Of a DNA stretch of 10,365 bases, positions 7,577-10,365 are shown piece by piece. This stretch comes from an uncultured Bacilli bacterium (GTDB lineage Bacteria; Bacillota_I; Bacilli_A; RF39; UBA660). The notes under the pieces are model-generated. The model was not told the DNA's origin. It did not search any database and saw only the letters and a list, made by a program, of their open reading frames with translations. Location of the stretch: NCBI GenBank assembly GCA_947631655.1, contig CANRME010000041.1:1-10365 (forward strand), in the 5' to 3' direction. Positions within the stretch are counted from its first letter, which is position 1. Each line of letters starts with the position of its first letter. The translations under genes were made by a program, and so were the position numbers.

Positions 7577-7624
7577 ATAAAGAACTTGCGGCGGCCATTA
7601 AATTGCGCCAATAGTTCTTTTTTT
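7577..7624 (+). ncRNA. Candidate short RNA of about 48 nt (hairpin-terminator transcript)
   Basis: Starting 7 nt after the -10, the predicted transcript is little more than one hairpin. AAAGAACT (7579-7586) pairs with AGTTCTTT (7613-7620). Inside, GGCG (7590-7593) pairs with CGCC (7606-7609) around an AT-rich loop, and a run of seven T's (7618-7624) ends it. The inner part is notably GC-rich for this genome. I do not recognise an RNA family. The 3' end touches the stop codon of the converging nuclease gene, so read-through would be antisense to that mRNA. It could be a true small RNA, the relic of an attenuated leader, or an insulating terminator. Confidence 0.5.
7579..7624 (+). terminator. 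Intrinsic terminator after ezrA / short RNA
   Basis: This is the 8-bp outer stem AAAGAACT/AGTTCTTT with an internal GC-rich stem and T7 tail. It is also the first convincing terminator downstream of ezrA. On the minus strand the stem is followed by TATAAGCGC rather than T's, so it does not serve the opposite gene. Confidence 0.8.
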
Positions 7625-8183
7625 ATTTTCTTTGGTATATCTCAAGCATATTGTTATAATATACACCTATAATCTTTATATATTTTAATCTCCTAAAAAT
7701 ATTATCAATTTGATATTTAATAATATCATTATTTATGTTTTGATTTTTTATCCAAAATATATAATTATTTGATTGATTATTTGCTTCAGTAATATTTGAA
7801 TACATAAATTTATCAGTTCCACTAGTTGTTATTTTAAAATCAACATATTTTCTACCTATTTTGGCATCTGGAGATTTAAAATAATCAAATCTTGGTAATA
7901 ATTCTATTCTTTTATTAGTAAATGTAGAAATTATTCTGGCAAATTTCTCTTCACTATTTTTAAAAGTTATTTTTATGTGATAATTGTCTATTGAATATTC
8001 TTTTCCTTTATATCTTATATTTTCACCATTTTTATGAGTAATAATTTTATTAATCTTTTTCTTTTTAGTACATAACCATTTGTTAATAATATTTTTACAA
8101 TATTTCATATGTCCATCCCAGTAACCTTTTTCAATTGCTCTATAATAATCCTTATAATACGGCTGGTTTAAATTTTGTTTCAT
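7623..8183 (-). CDS. Putative PD-(D/E)XK-like nuclease, CdiA C-terminal toxin type
   Basis: This 186-aa protein has a C-terminal half (about 90-186) that reads like the tRNase-type domain found at the end of CdiA and some phage head proteins. It shows E94 in IELLPR, P105-D106, then D115-x-K117 (VDFK), followed by NITEANNQSNNYIFWI (130-145) and a closing IDNIFRRLKYIKIIGVYY. E, PD and DxK in this order and spacing fit a PD-(D/E)XK-like active site. The N-terminal half is Lys- and Tyr-rich and unrecognised; no signal peptide or secretion module is present. The ATG at 8183 is the first possible start after an in-frame TAA but lacks a clear ribosome site; Met26 is an alternative. Composition is far more AT-rich than the left-hand genes, suggesting transfer. 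No adjacent immunity gene is recognisable. It could be a solitary toxin, a remnant of a larger polymorphic toxin, or a mobile-element protein. Confidence 0.55.
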   Translation of the reverse strand: MKQNLNQPYYKDYYRAIEKGYWDGHMKYCKNIINKWLCTKKKKINKIITHKNGENIRYKGKEYSIDNYHIKITFKNSEEKFARIISTFTNKRIELLPRFDYFKSPDAKIGRKYVDFKITTSGTDKFMYSNITEANNQSNNYIFWIKNQNINNDIIKYQIDNIFRRLKYIKIIGVYYNNMLEIYQRK

Positions 8184-8225
8184 CGTTAAGTCGTCATTTC
8201 TTTAATATAATTTTTTAAACCCGTA

Positions 8226-8255
8226 ATTTTATCCTTCTATAATATATATTAACAA
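8226..8255 (-). promoter_or_regulatory. Possible promoter of the nuclease gene
   Basis: On the minus strand, TTGTTA (8250-8255) and TAAAAT (8226-8231) are spaced 18 bp apart, about 43 nt before the ATG. The match is modest in a very AT-rich stretch, where chance hits are common. Confidence 0.35.
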
Positions 8256-8282
8256 TTTTTTGCCGATTTCCTTTTTTTCAAT

Positions 8283-8308
8283 AAAAAAATTCCTCACAAT
8301 AGGAATTT
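8283..8308 (-). terminator. Terminator of the DUF192 gene
   Basis: On the minus strand, AAATTCCT (8308-8301) and AGGAATTT (8294-8287) form an 8-bp stem with a 6-nt loop and a T-rich tail (8289-8283). The stem overlaps the last bases of the stop codon. It separates the DUF192 and nuclease genes into different transcripts. Confidence 0.8.
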
Positions 8309-8633
8309 ATTCATAAAATTTTATTTTTTCATTTAATTTGTAATTTTTACTAAAATAGGGAGGTAATTCTAATATACTACATAAATTATTAGGATACTTT
8401 ATTTTAATTATTTTATTTTTAGATAAATTTTCATATATATAAATAATTTTATTATTTTCATCTAAACCAATAATATCAATATTTGATTTCATATTAAAAG
8501 TATGAATACTATTACATTTAGGAAATAGCATCCCGTAAGTAATACTTTTTTGATTCATTAAACCAATTAATCTTTTTTTAAAAGTATTAGCAACTATTAT
8601 TTTTAATTTAATATTTTTAATTTTTATATACAT
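8307..8633 (-). CDS. DUF192 family protein
   Basis: This 108-aa small protein matches the DUF192 pattern: A-N-T-F-x-x-R-x-x-GLM (about 15-25), then GMLFPKCNSIHTFNMKSNID, IIGLDENNKIIYI, and a late LEL motif (SILELPP). The biochemical function of the family is not established. The usual aromatic-Trp-Met-Lys box is FNMK here. Many members carry an export signal; this one does not. The frame is open 16 codons further upstream, but the ATG at 8633 is chosen because GAGGG lies 7 nt before it on the minus strand. The gene is exceptionally AT-rich (3 G/C in the 60 bases 8401-8460). It diverges from the surface-protein gene. A possible -35 TTGCAT (8676-8681, minus) with a weak -10 TTATTA may drive it. 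Confidence 0.8.
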   Translation of the reverse strand: MYIKIKNIKLKIIVANTFKKRLIGLMNQKSITYGMLFPKCNSIHTFNMKSNIDIIGLDENNKIIYIYENLSKNKIIKIKYPNNLCSILELPPYFSKNYKLNEKIKFYE

Positions 8634-8690
8634 ATTTATACCCTCAATATAATAATAACGTAACTTGACAAAATTATGCAACTATTAACA

Positions 8691-8719
8691 TTGACTTTTA
8701 TTTAATTTTACTATATTAT
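8691..8719 (+). promoter_or_regulatory. Promoter of the phase-variable surface protein
   Basis: -35 TTGACT (8691-8696) and -10 TATTAT (8714-8719) are spaced 17 bp apart. Initiation near 8726 gives a leader of about 32 nt ending in AAAGGTGA (8746-8753), which is followed by the ATG at 8758. Confidence 0.75.
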
Positions 8720-8757
8720 TAATATATAAGGGTAGAATATATATTAAAGGTGATTGT

Positions 8758-9360
8758 ATGATAAAAGATGTTTTAAAAAGACAAACGGTTGTTATTGCAG
8801 TAGCTGTAATAGGTGTTTGTTTGTGTTTAATGGGTGTATCTTATGCTGTATTTTTTGATATAGATAAAGGGAATGCACAAACAATTACAAGTGGGGATTT
8901 AACTATTCAGTTTAGTAAAGGACAAGATATTACTACTGCAACTAAACCTCAAAGTGATTCTGATGGAGTTAAAAATTCGTATGAATTTAGTGTTACTAAT
9001 AATGGTAGCTTACCAATGAATTATAATATATATTTATATAATGACCCAACTGCTGGAAGTAATGAAGATTTGGAATTAATTCCTCATGATTATTTAAGAG
9101 TTCAATTAGATAATGAAGAAATACAAAACTTGAATTTATTTACAGAAGCTGATGTAAATGGTGTTAATATGCGTAAAATAAATACAAAGGATTTAACTGT
9201 TGGTGATAAAGATGATACAGACAATAATGTTAAAGCTCATAGTATAAAAATATGGATAGATGAAGATGCTCCAGAAGATATTATAGGAAATACAATTGCT
9301 TTACAATTAGTTGTTTTAGGAGAAGCAGAAGGTTCCTCTGGGGGGGGGGTCAATAGCTAA
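8758..9360 (+). CDS. Surface protein, N-terminal half (TasA/CalY-like), frame closed by poly-G tract
   Basis: In this copy the frame yields 200 aa. Residues 1-9 are basic and polar, 10-30 form a hydrophobic segment, and GVSYAVFFDIDKGNAQ follows. This resembles the SipW-type signal region of TasA/CalY (camelysin) proteins, with the typical ITSGDLTIQF strand after it. The rest (about 40-190) is a likely beta-sandwich: EFSVTNNGSLPMNYNIYLYN looks like the family's middle strands, and IALQLVVLGEAEG its end. It then enters GSS-Gly-Gly-Gly and stops four codons after the G run (V-N-S-stop). Because a domain-length frame continues out of register immediately downstream, I read this as the OFF form of a longer exported or membrane-anchored protein rather than a complete gene. 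The ribosome site AGGTG is 5 nt before the ATG. Confidence 0.8.
   Translation: MIKDVLKRQTVVIAVAVIGVCLCLMGVSYAVFFDIDKGNAQTITSGDLTIQFSKGQDITTATKPQSDSDGVKNSYEFSVTNNGSLPMNYNIYLYNDPTAGSNEDLELIPHDYLRVQLDNEEIQNLNLFTEADVNGVNMRKINTKDLTVGDKDDTDNNVKAHSIKIWIDEDAPEDIIGNTIALQLVVLGEAEGSSGGGVNS
9340..9349 (+). repeat. Poly-G(10) tract, candidate phase-variation switch
   Basis: Ten consecutive G's lie in a gene that is otherwise about 30% GC. The tract encodes Gly codons of a Gly/Ser linker. Nine or twelve G's fuse the two reading frames (Ser-Gly-Gly-Gly-Ser-Ile-Ala-Lys). Ten, as here, gives Val-Asn-Ser-stop; eleven gives Gln-stop. Slipped-strand mispairing at homopolymers is an established switching mechanism. 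A homopolymer sequencing error would look the same in one assembly. Confidence 0.75.
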
Positions 9361-10252
9361 GTCTAAGTCTTTCAGCGATGTAATACTAGCAGATAATAAG
9401 ACGATTTTTAGTGATGACCCAGATAATAATTTAAGATATGCTGGGGCAGACCCAAATAACTACATTTGGTTTAATTGTGATAATTATGTTAATTTAACCC
9501 AAGAAAACGCCGAAACTGAAAAGCATTGCGAGAAATGGCGAATTATTGGGTTATTTAAAAATATAGAAAAAACAGATGGTAATTCGGAATCTTTAGTAAA
9601 AATCATTCGTAATGAAAGTGCAGGAAATATAGCGTGGGATACAACAGGAGGAGAGAGTGGGTCGAATAATTGGACAAAACCAGCAAGTTTACAAACAAGC
9701 TTAACAAGTTATTATAATGGGACAGCCCTAAGTAGTGCAGCAGGAATCAAAGCTTCAACCAAAGATATGATAGAACAAGTAACTTGGAATATCGGTGGAA
9801 TGACATCAGCAAATTATCAAACTGCCAAAGCTTCTGACTGGTATACTGCTGAAAGAGGAGAAGAAACATATGGTGGACAACTAAGTACTTGGGACGGATA
9901 TATTGGATTAATGTATCTAAGTGATTATGGATATGCAACAAGTGGGGGTGGTTCTACTGATAGAGACGCGTGTTTAGCAGGAGCTCTATATAATTGGTAT
10001 GCTAGTCCATACCAAACAGATTGTGCAAAGAGTAATAATTGGTTATATTATAGTACAAGTCAATGGACAATAGCGCCGTATTCGTCCTACTCCGACGCCG
10101 TGTTCCTTGTGACCAGCAACGGTGGTCTCATCAACGACAACGCGTCCGATACGTATGCGGTCCGCCCATCTTTATATTTAAAATCTAATGTTAGAGTATT
10201 AAGTGGTGATGGTAATCCAGATGGAGAAGGACCATATATTTTAATGGCTTAA
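9341..10252 (+). CDS. Surface protein, C-terminal lectin-fold-like domain (out of frame with its N-terminal half)
   Basis: This frame is open from the G tract to TAA at 10252, about 303 codons, without a start codon or ribosome site of its own until an internal ATG at 9767 that lies mid-domain. With the upstream half and nine G's it completes a 497-aa protein. Recognisable stretches are DVILADN, the box CEKWRIIGLF, KIIRNESAGNIAWD, NNWTKPASL, MIEQVTWNIGGM, WYTAERG, GYIGLMYLSDYGYATSGG, ALYNWYAS, NNWLYYS and AVRPSLYLKSNV. This order is typical of a family of secreted gut-Bacilli proteins, and the Trp/Gly-rich, (A/G)VRP-ending architecture resembles C-type-lectin/FGE-like folds. Two cysteine pairs (FNC/HCEKW, RDACLAG/TDCAKS) could form disulfides outside the cell. 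The last quarter contains the GC-rich block described next. The ligand is unknown. Confidence 0.75.
   Translation, partial: GGGSIAKSKSFSDVILADNKTIFSDDPDNNLRYAGADPNNYIWFNCDNYVNLTQENAETEKHCEKWRIIGLFKNIEKTDGNSESLVKIIRNESAGNIAWDTTGGESGSNNWTKPASLQTSLTSYYNGTALSSAAGIKASTKDMIEQVTWNIGGMTSANYQTAKASDWYTAERGEETYGGQLSTWDGYIGLMYLSDYGYATSGGGSTDRDACLAGALYNWYASPYQTDCAKSNNWLYYSTSQWTIAPYSSYSDAVFLVTSNGGLINDNASDTYAVRPSLYLKSNVRVLSGDGNPDGEGPYILMA
10073..10168 (+). other. GC-rich candidate DGR variable region
   Basis: Thirty-two codons have 58 of 96 bases G/C (60%), flanked on both sides by AT-rich sequence of the same gene. Seventeen codons end in C, and most others are NNT or GCG/GTG-type. Variable-looking codons include TAT, TCC, TAC, TCC, GAC, GCC, ACC, CTC, ATC, GAC, TCC, GAT and TAT, all reachable from AAC or AAT by changing adenines only. 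Retained AAC codons occur at 10118, 10133 and 10139. The block ends in GCG GTC CGC CCA (Ala-Val-Arg-Pro), where DGR targets commonly keep a fixed GC-rich end. It would be codons 439-470 of the joined protein. The template repeat and reverse transcriptase are not in this window. Confidence 0.6.
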
Positions 10253-10341
10253 ATAGTATAAGATAAATTAAGTTAATGAACCTTATTCATGTTAAGATTT
10301 TAAGAAAATGTTACATTTAATTATTTAATAAAAATTTAAAA
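10253..10341 (+). other. AT-rich intergenic stretch after the surface protein
   Basis: No gene is visible. ATGAA (10276-10280) and TTCAT (10286-10290) form a short hairpin that can be extended by TTA/TAA past a 2-nt bulge. There is no T tract directly after it. It is too far from the GC-rich block (about 105 bp) to be confidently linked to it. Confidence 0.3.
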
Positions 10342-10365
10342 GCAAGGGTATTATTTCTTCCTTGC
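10342..10365 (+). terminator. Hairpin at the window edge, probable terminator
   Basis: GCAAGG (10342-10347) and CCTTGC (10360-10365) form a 6-bp stem with a 12-nt loop. An AAAA run lies just before the stem. The window ends at the last stem base, so the expected T tract, which would confirm termination of the surface-protein transcript, cannot be seen. Confidence 0.5.

Noticed and set aside
8307..8681. Upstream start for the DUF192 protein
   Set aside because: The extra 16 residues lack family resemblance and overlap the probable promoter; GAGGG places the start at 8633.
9747..9941. 64-aa minus-strand reading frame
   Set aside because: It lies wholly opposite the surface-protein C-terminal domain and has no ribosome site or recognisable sequence.
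9767..10252. Independent 161-aa gene starting at the internal ATG
   Set aside because: No ribosome site precedes 9767, and the same frame carries family-typical sequence for about 400 bases upstream of it; it is the tail of a larger domain.
9360..10252. Programmed ribosomal frameshift instead of phase variation
   Set aside because: A G10 run could promote slippage, but no typical slippery heptamer or obvious downstream stimulatory structure is seen; kept only as an alternative to test with protein data.
10273..10295. Hairpin required downstream of a DGR variable region
   Set aside because: The stem is short and bulged and sits about 105 bp past the GC-rich block, further than expected for such an element.
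1..10365. Mollicute genetic code (UGA as Trp)
   Set aside because: All genes are intact under the standard bacterial code with TGG for Trp; the lack of TGA stops is expected at this base composition.

Overview
The window is AT-rich DNA from a low-GC Firmicute. EzrA, a Bacilli-type rpsD next to ezrA, and a YmfF/YmfH peptidase pair point to the class Bacilli. The surface-protein family at the right end is one I associate with uncultured gut Bacilli; that placement is inference. TGG encodes Trp throughout and all stops are TAA or TAG, so nothing demands a non-standard genetic code.

Left part (1-3973): a tRNA-Val(UAC) on the minus strand sits back to back with a plus-strand operon. The operon encodes an HD-domain dGTPase-like protein and two M16-fold proteins, YmfF-like (no zinc site) and YmfH-like (intact HxxEH). 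It ends in a hairpin that also terminates the converging rpsD gene.

Middle (3978-7624): rpsD on the minus strand has a consensus promoter and a structured leader of about 155 nt that looks like the S4 autoregulatory site. Diverging from it are a helical-repeat protein of unknown function and then ezrA. rpsD and ezrA are also near neighbours in Bacillus, so this is core genome with a lineage-specific insertion. After ezrA lies a near-perfect sigma-A promoter that fires straight into a GC-rich terminator hairpin: a candidate tiny RNA of about 48 nt.

Right part (7623-10365): extremely AT-rich accessory DNA. Two minus-strand genes encode a stand-alone PD-(D/E)XK-like nuclease resembling CdiA C-terminal toxin domains and a DUF192 protein. 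Divergent from these is the most interesting locus, a surface protein split by a run of ten G residues. With nine G's the two halves join into a 497-aa protein: signal/anchor segment, TasA-like domain, Gly/Ser linker and a lectin-fold-like C-terminal domain. With ten (as here) or eleven, translation stops within a few codons, which is the logic of a phase-variable contingency locus. Near the C-terminus a 96-bp block jumps to about 60% GC and is built largely from NNC/NNT codons ending in Ala-Val-Arg-Pro, the signature expected of a diversity-generating retroelement (DGR) variable region. The locus may therefore combine on/off switching with targeted hypermutation. No reverse transcriptase or template repeat lies in the window.
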